A stretch of DNA of 42,556 bases from CAZAMB01 sp964486335. GTDB taxonomy: Bacteria; Planctomycetota; Phycisphaerae; UBA1845. The position numbers and the translations under genes are program-made. The notes beneath the pieces are model-generated. The model was not told the origin of the DNA. It saw nothing but the letters and a program-made list of their open reading frames with translations, and ran no database searches. Location: positions 1 to 42,556 of the forward strand of contig CAZAMB010000025.1 in the NCBI GenBank assembly GCA_964486335.1, read 5' to 3'. Each line of letters begins with the position of its first letter. Within the stretch, counting starts at the first letter, position 1. Positions 1 through 7,702 of this stretch are shown piece after piece.

Positions 1-3000
1 TCGACCAATCCTGATAGTGCGGGGCACATTGCAGCTTCGACGCATAGAACTGAATCCCGCTCGAAGCCGACTCCACATACTGTGTCGGCGGGCCGACGAA
101 CTGTGACAGCCCGTTGAACAGCGTGAACGGAGTCGACGGTCCGCCCGTGTACGGCGGAACCACCACGTGCATCGCGACAAACTTCACGCGCAGTGCCGTC
201 TCAGCCGCGGCGGCCGTTTGCGAGGCCGGCGTGGAGAACGAGAGGAACCGCGACTTGTTGATCCCGGTCGGATCAGCAAGCACCGACGGCGGCGGCGGCG
301 CTCCACTGCACTCACCGACGTGCAACGCTCCCTGGCCCTTTTCGCCGAGGTAGGCGCCCACGCGAATCGTGTAGCAAACACCGGATGTCGCCGGCAGCGT
401 GAGACTCGATCCGGCGCCGCTGAACACACATCCGTCGTCATTGCAATCAGCTTCACTGCCCGATGCCGACGGACACGGGCAGGTCCCGGTTCCGTTGGTA
501 TAAATCGCCATTACGGTGTCGATTTCGCCGCCAAGATCGCAAGTCTCAATCACGACGTCGCCCGTGCAATCCGCGGTCCATGTGTACCACAGATCGTTCT
601 GCAAGCTGGATGGCTCGCCGTTGCAACTGGCTGCAATCGTCGGCCCATCCGTGTTCGTGCACAGGTTGTTCCACGGCGTCGCCGAGTTGGTCGCCACGGC
701 CACCTTGTCGGTCACACAGGTATCGGCCGCGTCCGCCGTGTTGCGGCACACCGTGGTGGCGCAACTGGCGTTGCCCGGATACCACTGACCGTCACCCAGC
801 GTGCAAGCGCTAAGGGTGTCAATCGAACACGTTCCAACACCACCGCCACACTTGCAGCATGGGGCGCTCTGAATCGCCGGAACGCTGTTGGCGAGGTTGA
901 TGCACCAGGCCATATCCAGATCAAACACCGCATCGCCAAACGTGTAAGCCGAACCGGCATCCTGCAACAACAAGGCGTTGCCGGTCTCCGGCCGCTTGGC
1001 CGGATCCGAATACGTCCACATCCAGTCGCAGCCCGGCAATCCGGTCGACTCGTCAGTATTGTTCACCACTTCGAGCCAGTAGGTGTTGCCTTGCGTCAAA
1101 CTGATCGGCGTATTCAATCCGAGTTGCCATTGCGTAATTGTCCGCGAACCCGAGGTAAACGCGGTTCCTTTACGGATAATCGACGTCAGCGTGCTTCCCA
1201 CTTGCGGACCGGGCAAACCACCAAGGTCCGAATAGATGGTCACGGTGAACTTCTCCGGCGGACCGCTCTGGATACACTCCGCTCCGCCGGCGTTCTGGTC
1301 AAAGTAAATACCCCACACACACACAGATGTAACCTGTCCGCCAACGGTCGCCGTGAAGTCATCCGCGACGCGGATGGTTTGAAGGCTGAACTGCGACGTC
1401 GGCGGATCGCTCACACAATCGCCTACGCACAAATCAGATAGGCGCGCCCCGTGAAACGCCGTCGGCAACTGGCAGTTGTCGATCGACTGCACGTCGCAAA
1501 TCGGACACGGCGACGGCTGCTGGGATTCTGGTGCGTTCGGCGTACACTGAACGCCGTTGCAAAGGCAGATTCCGTCGAGACCACAATCGACGTCGTTGGC
1601 GCACGACTTCGGCGGATTCCCTTGAGAGCACACTCCCCCCCGGCAGCGAGCGCCGCCGCGATAAAGTCCGCCGGCAGAAGAACAAAGCGTCGGCGTGGCC
1701 AGCTGGTTGGTGATGATGTCAGCACAAATCTCGCCCGCCGTCGTGTAACAGCAGGAACCCGTCGCACAAGTCGACCCCGAACAAGCCGTGGTCGGAACGG
1801 TGCGGAACGGCGGCGCAAGGAAGTTGGCATTCTCGATGGCCGCACAACTGAGCTGATCTTCGTCGCTACAGCTGGCTCCACTGCAACAAGCGGCAATCGG
1901 GCACGCATCCACCGTGATGTGCATCTGGTACGGTCCCGGGTTTCCGCCACGACCCTGGAGCAACGAATAAACAGGAACATAATAGGTTCCCGCCGGCAGC
2001 GGCCCGAACTTCATCCAAAGGTTATCGTCGTCGCAATAGGGACCGCCACGAGCGAACCCGGCCTCGGCGGGCACGTTGGGATTGACCGAGGTAAACTCAG
2101 CCACGTCGCACGGACAGCCCTTCCAGAGGAACGACCACTGCGGCTCCACCGTCGGCTCCGAACAGCAGAAGTCGACGCGAACGAACGCACACTTGTCGAT
2201 GCTGAATCCTTCCCACCAGCCGGGATCGACCGTCAGGACGGTTCCGCCGCTGGCGTTCCAAGCCCCCTTCAGACATGAGTCCGGACCGGTCGCACCGCTG
2301 TTGTCGCCGGAAACGGTGACCACCTTCGGAGGATCAAACGACGACGCGGGCACGGTGATCACATTGATGGTCACGTCCTCGCAATTGTCGCCTCCTGTGT
2401 ATGCCGGCTGGAGGCAGCAGTTGGGATCGCACGTCGTGCCGTATCCCTGGAAAGTGCCGCCGCCGCCGACGCAGGTGGTTTGGTCGCCCGAATCATCACA
2501 TTCGCCCGTGGTCGGGTTACAGCAAGCGCCGGTGGCACAAGCTTGCTCCGTGACGCAGACGCCGCCGCCGAGGCAGGGCGTTCCGCTGGAAACGCAATCG
2601 CCGCCCTGGCACTCACTATCGCTTTGGCAGGCCGCGCCGGGGCTACCGCCGCCCGAGCACAGTCCACAGCCCGCACCCGGATTTGTTCCCAGGTCGCAAA
2701 CGAAGCAACGCGTCAGCGGGCCGGCAAACGAGCCGTTCGCCGCGGCACAGCGCCAAGGAAGTTTGACGTCGCAATCGCTGTTGGGCCCGGAAGTCAAACA
2801 GCACGCGCCCGCCGGGGAATTGGTCTTTTCGCCTTCAATTTCAAACGCAAGGACATTCGGCCGATTGGTGCAAACACCGCCGCCATTGACGCAAGCGGTT
2901 CCGAATTCGGCCGGATCGCACCAGGCGCCGTCCAGCGTGCCGCCGACGCACTCCTGAAGGAAGTTGGTCACCGGCGCGCCGTCGATCCACAGCTTAGTGG

Positions 3001-4633
3001 AGTCGTTGATTCCTTCCTCGGCCGCGTCCGTTGAGACCCAGAACGTGCGACCGTTGGGGGCGAACTGTGAAGCCACGCGGATCACCACGAAGCCCTTGGC
3101 GGGCAGGGTGAGCGTGGGGACGAAACGCAGCGCGCGAACGCCGATGTCTCCCGAAACACCACCGGTCACCACGTCTTCGATGAAATTGCCGAGTTCATCA
3201 TAAAACTCGACGGTCAGTCGACCGCCGCCGCCGCCGACCCAACGGAATCGTTCCATCGCGAGGAAGCTGCCGTTCTCAAACTCATAGTCATCGCCGATAT
3301 CGACATGGTCGCAGGGCGAATCCGAAAAGGGCCCTGGAATCAGAGCAATCTCAGTTGTGAAGTTGACGGGCGGTGCGACGCCGCTGCTGTACTTGGGACA
3401 CAGCGTGCGATTGTTTTGCGCATCCGCATTGTGCGTCGGCGTCGGGCACAACGAGCCACCCGCTGTCGTTAGGAATCCGAGGTCCGTTGCATACCAGGCG
3501 CCGCCGGACGAGTCGCAGGACGCCTTGGTTCGCTTGGTGCAAGCCGGCTCGCCAGCCGGCGTAGTGTTATTGCAGCAACGACCGTGCTGGCAGATCGGAC
3601 CGATCACGGAACAGGTCGGCTGCGGATTGGCACCCGCCACCACGCAGTCCGAATCGGACGTGCAGATCTTTACACCTAGATCGGAACAATCCCGCTCACC
3701 GCACAGAGCACCCGGTCCGCACGGATTGGTACCGCCCTGGCATACGCCGGACACGCACGATTCCGTACCGTTGCACAACACCCCGTCGTTGCAGTTCTTG
3801 CAATAGTTGTTGGGGATCGCCGGGTTGCACTGCGTCGAATTCGTGCACGGCAGACCGTCAACCGCGCAGAAATTCGTTCCGTCGCACGGCGGACGGCAGA
3901 GGTTGCTGGCCTCATTGCAGAGGTTGCCGCCGGAACAGGGGAACTGACACGCGCCGGGATCAAATGTTCCCGTACCGCTACCGGGCGCCTGACAATTGCC
4001 GCTCTGGCAGGTTTCGCGACCATTGCAGCACAAACCGTCCGAGCATTCGCCCTCGCCGCCATTGGGGACGCCCGAGTTGGAACAAGTACCCGTACCGAAA
4101 GCCGAGCCGACCGCGATATTGCAAACGTCGACAGTGCAAGGATTGCAGTCGTCGCAATCAATGTCAAAGGAGCAACCGCCGGCGGCCACTGCGCGAACAT
4201 GCGGACGATATGGCCCCACCAGTTCGCCGGCCTGACGAAGGCGAGACCCTTCGTCGTTGCGATAGTCAACGTCAACCGCTTCGAATACGGGAAGCTCGCC
4301 GGAAGGCATGTGGCCGAATTTCAGCCCGGAAACCGCTTCCCCTTCGGAATCGCCGAGCGTCAACGTGGCCGGCACCGTTCCGCCCGTCACCGGGCGAACC
4401 GCCGAAATACCGCCGTCGTCCGAACGTGACGTGGTCGTCTTCTTAATTTCCGCCGCCTGTTCGGCAGCGCGCGAGGGTACCAGTCCGTCGACATCCTGCG
4501 GAGCCGACGCGCTGGGCAAGGTCGTCGCCTTGCGCGGCGTAGGAGCACCCTCCAAACTCAAGCTGAATGCGAGCATGCCCACGGCAAGCACGCCGACGGC
4601 GGGACCCCATCGACTGTTCCGATTCTTCTTCAT
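1..4633 (-). CDS. Large secreted Cys-rich repeat protein (3' end outside window)
   Basis: One reading frame stays open from the ATG at 4633 to the left edge, about 1544 codons, so the C-terminus is missing. The start follows GGAGG with 9 nt spacing. The first 30 residues (KK...R then a hydrophobic stretch ending LEGA) look like a Sec signal peptide. Residues about 140-370 are very rich in Cys with EGF-like spacing. At least six degenerate modules carry a paired Cys, at roughly residues 351, 607, 701, 914, 961 and 1256. Each begins like GACC or GSCC, with a further Cys 5-10 residues later and a Gly-Gly-aromatic turn. Between them are beta-sandwich-like segments, and near residues 1300-1420 a segment resembling bacterial pre-peptidase C-terminal (PPC) domains. 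Likely extracellular or cell-surface; no enzymatic motif was seen. Role unknown. The long reading frames on the opposite strand here are shadows. Confidence 0.85.
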   Translation of the reverse strand, partial: MKKNRNSRWGPAVGVLAVGMLAFSLSLEGAPTPRKATTLPSASAPQDVDGLVPSRAAEQAAEIKKTTTSRSDDGGISAVRPVTGGTVPATLTLGDSEGEAVSGLKFGHMPSGELPVFEAVDVDYRNDEGSRLRQAGELVGPYRPHVRAVAAGGCSFDIDCDDCNPCTVDVCNIAVGSAFGTGTCSNSGVPNGGEGECSDGLCCNGRETCQSGNCQAPGSGTGTFDPGACQFPCSGGNLCNEASNLCRPPCDGTNFCAVDGLPCTNSTQCNPAIPNNYCKNCNDGVLCNGTESCVSGVCQGGTNPCGPGALCGERDCSDLGVKICTSDSDCVVAGANPQPTCSVIGPICQHGRCCNNTTPAGEPACTKRTKASCDSSGGAWYATDLGFLTTAGGSLCPTPTHNADAQNNRTLCPKYSSGVAPPVNFTTEIALIPGPFSDSPCDHVDIGDDYEFENGSFLAMERFRWVGGGGGRLTVEFYDELGNFIEDVVTGGVSGDIGVRALRFVPTLTLPAKGFVVIRVASQFAPNGRTFWVSTDAAEEGINDSTKLWIDGAPVTNFLQECVGGTLDGAWCDPAEFGTACVNGGGVCTNRPNVLAFEIEGEKTNSPAGACCLTSGPNSDCDVKLPWRCAAANGSFAGPLTRCFVCDLGTNPGAGCGLCSGGGSPGAACQSDSECQGGDCVSSGTPCLGGGVCVTEQACATGACCNPTTGECDDSGDQTTCVGGGGTFQGYGTTCDPNCCLQPAYTGGDNCEDVTINVITVPASSFDPPKVVTVSGDNSGATGPDSCLKGAWNASGGTVLTVDPGWWEGFSIDKCAFVRVDFCCSEPTVEPQWSFLWKGCPCDVAEFTSVNPNVPAEAGFARGGPYCDDDNLWMKFGPLPAGTYYVPVYSLLQGRGGNPGPYQMHITVDACPIAACCSGASCSDEDQLSCAAIENANFLAPPFRTVPTTACSGSTCATGSCCYTTAGEICADIITNQLATPTLCSSAGGLYRGGARCRGGVCSQGNPPKSCANDVDCGLDGICLCNGVQCTPNAPESQQPSPCPICDVQSIDNCQLPTAFHGARLSDLCVGDCVSDPPTSQFSLQTIRVADDFTATVGGQVTSVCVWGIYFDQNAGGAECIQSGPPEKFTVTIYSDLGGLPGPQVGSTLTSIIRKGTAFTSGSRTITQWQLGLNTPISLTQGNTYWLEVVNNTDESTGLPGCDWMWTYSDPAKRPETGNALLLQDAGSAYTFGDAVFDLDMAWCINLANSVPAIQSAPCCKCGGGVGTCSIDTLSACTLGDGQWYPGNASCATTVCRNTADAADTCVTDKVAVATNSATPWNNLCTNTDGPTIAASCNGEPSSLQNDLWYTWTADCTGDVVIETCDLGGEIDTVMAIYTNGTGTCPCPSASGSEADCNDDGCVFSGAGSSLTLPATSGVCYTIRVGAYLGEKGQGALHVGECSGAPPPPSVLADPTGINKSRFLSFSTPASQTAAAAETALRVKFVAMHVVVPPYTGGPSTPFTLFNGLSQFVGPPTQYVESASSGIQFYASKLQCAPHYQDWS

Positions 4634-5373
4634 AATTCCTTACCTCCAAGTTGAGACAAATCCCCTGTCCACGTATCGGCCTAGGTCAGACCAAAACATT
4701 TTGTCGCGCCGCCGTTCCCTCCGCCGGGTACGACGACCATCATTCCCATACAAACAGAACCCACGGCAATCCATGTGCCACTATTTTCGCCACGCAAACA
4801 AACGACCAATCACCGGAAAACCTGACCAGAACTCATTGATTGGCAGTTTGCCCCGAACCCCCTTTGATGCCGAATGTCGAAGCGCTAAAGCGCCGACCCG
4901 TTCGGCGATCTGCTGAAGTCGCAAAGCCTCCGAGCTTTGCATCGCAGGCGTGTCACGGCCAACTGTTATCGCCGTTCACACCGGCTTTCGCGGTGCAGGC
5001 GTTGCGATCAAAAATACTCGCAACGAAAACTCCGCGAGCTTCAATCCGAAAACAGCAGTCCGGCAACCTGTTCGTGATGGCGGGTACGAACCAGTATGTT
5101 GTGCTGAACCGAGTCCGGTAAACACTCCGTAGTTTAACCGAAACCCACAACCCCTTGCAAGACCCAAAAACGATTTTTTGTCGAAAACGACTTGCTGCAA
5201 TTCAAACTCGTTTTGCTTTCCTGCTTTACACGACGTGGCTTGGAACGGGAACCCCGGTTGGAGTTCTTGGGTACGACGGCACCGCCGCGACGCGGCGAAA
5301 AAAACAAGTCCACCGCGACTCGGCCCGCCATCCCGACCGAGGCAATGTTCGTTGCCTCCGAGGCATGCCAGTA
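4634..5373. other. Intergenic stretch, no gene supported
   Basis: About 740 bases between the large secreted-protein gene and tRNA-Val. Short open frames on both strands lack ribosome-binding sites and recognisable protein features. Visible structure is limited. There is a 7-bp stem at 4921-4940 (GCAAAGC/GCTTTGC, 6-nt loop). A CAAAA/TTTTG inverted repeat lies near 4691-4703, upstream of the secreted-protein gene. Around 5163-5220 there is an A/T-rich run with a GTCG-AAAA-CGAC hairpin. None has the stem-plus-T-tract form of a clear terminator. The promoter for the minus-strand gene should lie at the left end, but no convincing -35/-10 pair was found. Confidence 0.5.
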
Positions 5374-5447
5374 TGGGCGATACAGGACTCGAACCTGTGA
5401 CCTTTCGGGTGTGATCCGAACGCTCTAACCAACTGAGCCAATCGCCC
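5374..5447 (-). tRNA. tRNA-Val (CAC)
   Basis: The minus strand folds as a full cloverleaf of 74 nt. The acceptor stem is GGGCGAT/ATCGCCC with discriminator A. The D-arm is GCTC...GAGC. The anticodon stem TTCGG/CCGAA encloses loop ATCACAC with anticodon CAC (reads GTG). The T-arm is ACAGG-TTCGAGT-CCTGT. The 3' CCA is not encoded. A good promoter lies 30 nt upstream. Confidence 0.96.
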
Positions 5448-5791
5448 TTCAATTCGGCCTCGCGGGGAACCACACGAAGGTATATCCTGCCAACTATCCC
5501 ATTGCAACTCTCGAAAACGCCATCGACAACTGCAGCCTCTGCATCGCCCGACATCGTGCGACCGCATGGCAAGATCTGTAAAAGCGACTCCTCGTGATAT
5601 CGGACCTTTCAGAAGTGGTGTAAGTGGATCGGACGATTGTTGCGCCGGCCGACATGGTCGAGGCAATCCTCCCGGCAATACTCCCATAGAGCGGCGACCG
5701 TCATCAGCGCCAAAGTCGGACTCCGTACGGGTTGCACATCCAACACTTCGCAGTATCCTGCCTATTCTGGATTCCGGGCATGGAGGCGAAG
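5448..5791. other. Intergenic region between tRNA-Val and SPOR-like gene
   Basis: About 340 bases. It holds the minus-strand tRNA-Val promoter and must contain the promoter of the rightward gene at 5792. No additional gene, strong hairpin or clear plus-strand -35/-10 pair was recognised. Confidence 0.4.
5479..5507 (-). promoter_or_regulatory. Sigma70-type promoter for tRNA-Val
   Basis: On the minus strand a -35 box TTGCAA (5507-5502) and a -10 box TATACC (5484-5479) are separated by exactly 17 nt. Both match consensus at 4 of 6 positions. The -10 box ends about 31 nt before the first base of tRNA-Val, a usual distance for a tRNA transcript with a short leader. Assignment rests on position and matches only. 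Confidence 0.6.
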
Positions 5792-6685
5792 ATGGTGCGC
5801 AAACAACGACGAGGACCGGCCTTGTTCGAGCTGCTCAGCGACGACAAGACCAAACCAAGCGATTTGTTGATTCCGCCAGGATTTCGCGTCGTGGGAACCG
5901 ACGCTGACGAGTCGGCAGAATCCCCGGGTTTGTCGCGGCGCGGCGCAGACGGATCGGAGCTGCTGCAAACCGATCCCTTGCGAGGCACGGCGTCCGGCCA
6001 GCATGCTGCGGAAGGCGTTTCCGGCGTCCTATCCGTCGACGGAGAGCGGCTTCGGGTCACGCTGACGCCCGTCACGGCTGCGGCGGCCGTATGTGTGTTT
6101 TGTTTGATCTTGGTTGCGGTGTTTGCCATTGGAAGGCGTCAGGGCGATCAAGTTGGTTTTGCGCGTGGCTTTGCCGGCAACGGTGGATCAACGAATGCTG
6201 TAGAATTGTCCGTCGACGAAGTCGGCGCCGCCCGGTCGCAGCAACCTGCGACGCACATCGTCTCAAACCTCGTGGAAGGTTCCAGAATTGCTCCTGAAAC
6301 AGCGGTCGTTGCGGCAAAGATGCTGCCCAATCGCGCCGCGCCGGCCGCTTCAGCAGAGGGCGCGAAAGCTTCTTTGGATTCAACGTGGGTTCCAGATCAC
6401 ACGTACATCGTAGCGCAGGAGTTTTCGTCGGGTCGCGAGGAGGACGCACTTCGGGCGCAAAGATTTCTCGCGGAGCGCGGCATTGGAACCGCTGTCGTCC
6501 GTCTCGATGGCGGCGCGATTCAATTGATCACGGTTCAAGGGTACAATCACAAGGAACCGGACCAGAAGAAGCTGGCCGACGAGTGGCTTAAGAAGCAGCG
6601 TGCCGCCGGACTCGACTACTTTGGCTCCGGCGGCGGTTACAAACTGGAAGGCTATTACAAAACGTTCAAGCGCGATCGCTGGTGA
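5792..6685 (+). CDS. Single-pass membrane protein with SPOR-like C-terminal domain
   Basis: Starts at an ATG placed 5 nt after GGAGG (MVRKQRRGPALFELL...); an earlier in-frame TTG at 5732 and ATG at 5780 have no comparable site. The 297-residue product has a cytoplasmic basic/polar N-terminus, one membrane helix at about residues 77-98 (AAAVCVFCLILVAVFAIGRR), a low-complexity linker, and a C-terminal 90-residue domain. That domain has the beta-alpha-beta look of SPOR peptidoglycan-binding repeats: Y-I-V-A-Q-x-F, an A-rich helix, G-I-G-T-A-V-V, then I-Q-L-I-T-V-Q-G-Y. If so, it may bind denuded glycan strands in the periplasm. The GPALFELL opening is conserved-looking and followed by charged residues. 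Probably co-transcribed with the small basic protein 18 nt downstream. The SPOR assignment is by pattern only. Confidence 0.75.
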   Translation: MVRKQRRGPALFELLSDDKTKPSDLLIPPGFRVVGTDADESAESPGLSRRGADGSELLQTDPLRGTASGQHAAEGVSGVLSVDGERLRVTLTPVTAAAAVCVFCLILVAVFAIGRRQGDQVGFARGFAGNGGSTNAVELSVDEVGAARSQQPATHIVSNLVEGSRIAPETAVVAAKMLPNRAAPAASAEGAKASLDSTWVPDHTYIVAQEFSSGREEDALRAQRFLAERGIGTAVVRLDGGAIQLITVQGYNHKEPDQKKLADEWLKKQRAAGLDYFGSGGGYKLEGYYKTFKRDRW

Positions 6686-6703
6686 ACAGGAGTCTGCACG
6701 CCC

Positions 6704-6994
6704 ATGTCCATGGATCGATCATTGAAATCAAAGAGCACACTGGCCCGGCATCGCAACGTTTTGACGCGCGCCGAACGCATTTCTATGTTGAAGGAATCTG
6801 GGCGGTGGTCTGAAGAAATGGGCGCGACGGGACTGCCGAAAGTCGCGCACCGCAAGGCTGCCGTCGGCAAGAAGAGCAAAGCCGAAAAGAAAACCGAGGA
6901 AGGCGCCGAGGGTGCAACAGCTGCCGCCGCCGCTCCGGCTGAAGGCGCGGCCAAGGCCGCCGCGAAACCGGGGGCCAAGGGTGGAAAAGCGTAG
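6704..6994 (+). CDS. PVC-type small basic protein
   Basis: A 96-residue, Lys/Ala-rich protein. Residues 1-60 (MSMDRSLKSKSTLARHRNVL, TRAERI, a Trp, then GLPKVAHRKAAVGKK) match, from memory, the 'small basic protein' family of Chlamydiae, Verrucomicrobia and Planctomycetes. That family has been suggested to be ribosome- or RNA-associated, but its function is not established. The C-terminal 40 residues are an alanine/glycine/lysine low-complexity tail like those of histone H1-like or nucleoid proteins. The gene starts 18 nt after the SPOR-like gene, with CAGGAG upstream, so the two are probably one transcript. This protein is one of the best phylogenetic markers in the window. Confidence 0.8.
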   Translation: MSMDRSLKSKSTLARHRNVLTRAERISMLKESGRWSEEMGATGLPKVAHRKAAVGKKSKAEKKTEEGAEGATAAAAAPAEGAAKAAAKPGAKGGKA

Positions 6995-7252
6995 CTTCCG
7001 AATCGGGCTCTTGCTCGCAATCCCTTCATCGTGATTGTGAACAACCGTCCTTTGGAATGCACCCACGTTTCGGTGCTCACGGCGCCACGCGCAGATTACC
7101 GCTAACGTACGGCGGATCACCCGCAAACAAACGCGCCGGCGAATCACTAACCGCCGCGATGTACGACGAGCCCTTCCGGTCCGCCGCCGTTTACGTAGAA
7201 TGTCCGCCGAACGGTCTCGAATTCAGAAAAAGAACTTGATCGTTCCCCGATT

Positions 7253-7336
7253 GCCGGAGTGGCGGAATTGGCAGACGCGCGGGATTCAAAATCCCGTGCC
7301 CGCAAGGGTGTGAGGGTTCGACTCCCTCCTCCGGCA
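7253..7336 (+). tRNA. tRNA-Leu (CAA)
   Basis: 84-nt class II tRNA. The acceptor is GCCGGAG/CTCCGGC with discriminator A. The anticodon stem CGGGA/TCCCG encloses loop TTCAAAA, anticodon CAA (reads TTG). There is a long variable arm, GCCCGCAAGGGTG, and a T-arm with GGTTCGACTCC. CCA is not encoded. An upstream TAGAAT near 7195 could be a -10 box, but no good -35 box accompanies it. Confidence 0.96.
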
Positions 7337-7360
7337 TTGCAGTCACACTATTTCAATGGA

Positions 7361-7702
7361 TCAGGAATCCCGGCGACCGTCCAACACACTCCCCGTGATT
7401 TCCTTGTCGCCGCGACGCTCGTGGGCAAAACGGCTGACTTTTTCGTAGGCCGTTGCCAGAAAGCCGATCAATGGAAATCCGCCCCGTTCGAAAGGGGACG
7501 GGCCGAGCCTTTCTAAAATGGCCAACGGTTTTTCCTGTTTTTCGATTCGCGTTTCCAACAAGTCAATTGACTCCCGATCGCCCCAGAACCGCGTGAGGTT
7601 CGAATGAGCCGTTTCCCTGCAGGTCACGATCAATTGATCGGACGTCATTGGCGTATCCATCCGAGGCCTACTCGTGCTGGCATCGACCTGATCGCTCATC
7701 AT
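7361..7702 (-). CDS. Small hypothetical protein coupled to SNF2 helicase gene
   Basis: 113 residues, unrecognised. The start ATG (7702-7700) overlaps the helicase stop codon in an ATGA arrangement, and a second ATG follows at once. GGAG lies 4 nt before the first ATG, so translational coupling to the helicase is likely. The product is polar with a D/E/R-rich central helix (RESIDLLETRIEKQEKPLAI) and a short semi-hydrophobic segment (PLIGFLATAYEKV). No signal peptide, metal site or known motif is visible. Its placement suggests a helicase-associated role, but that is only guilt by position. It could equally be a weakly conserved downstream gene. Confidence 0.6.
   Translation of the reverse strand: MMSDQVDASTSRPRMDTPMTSDQLIVTCRETAHSNLTRFWGDRESIDLLETRIEKQEKPLAILERLGPSPFERGGFPLIGFLATAYEKVSRFAHERRGDKEITGSVLDGRRDS

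Noticed and set aside
167..4235. Long plus-strand open frames (for example 167-1441, 1451-2278, 2076-2957, 3357-3806)
   Set aside because: They are antisense to the continuous minus-strand Cys-rich protein, have Arg/Pro-rich non-protein-like composition and no ribosome-binding sites.
4921..4940. Hairpin GCAAAGC/GCTTTGC as a terminator
   Set aside because: No T-tract on either strand and no gene ending nearby.
7259..7516. Small frame beginning MAELADARDSKSRARK
   Set aside because: It is the translation of tRNA-Leu, a well-known annotation artefact.
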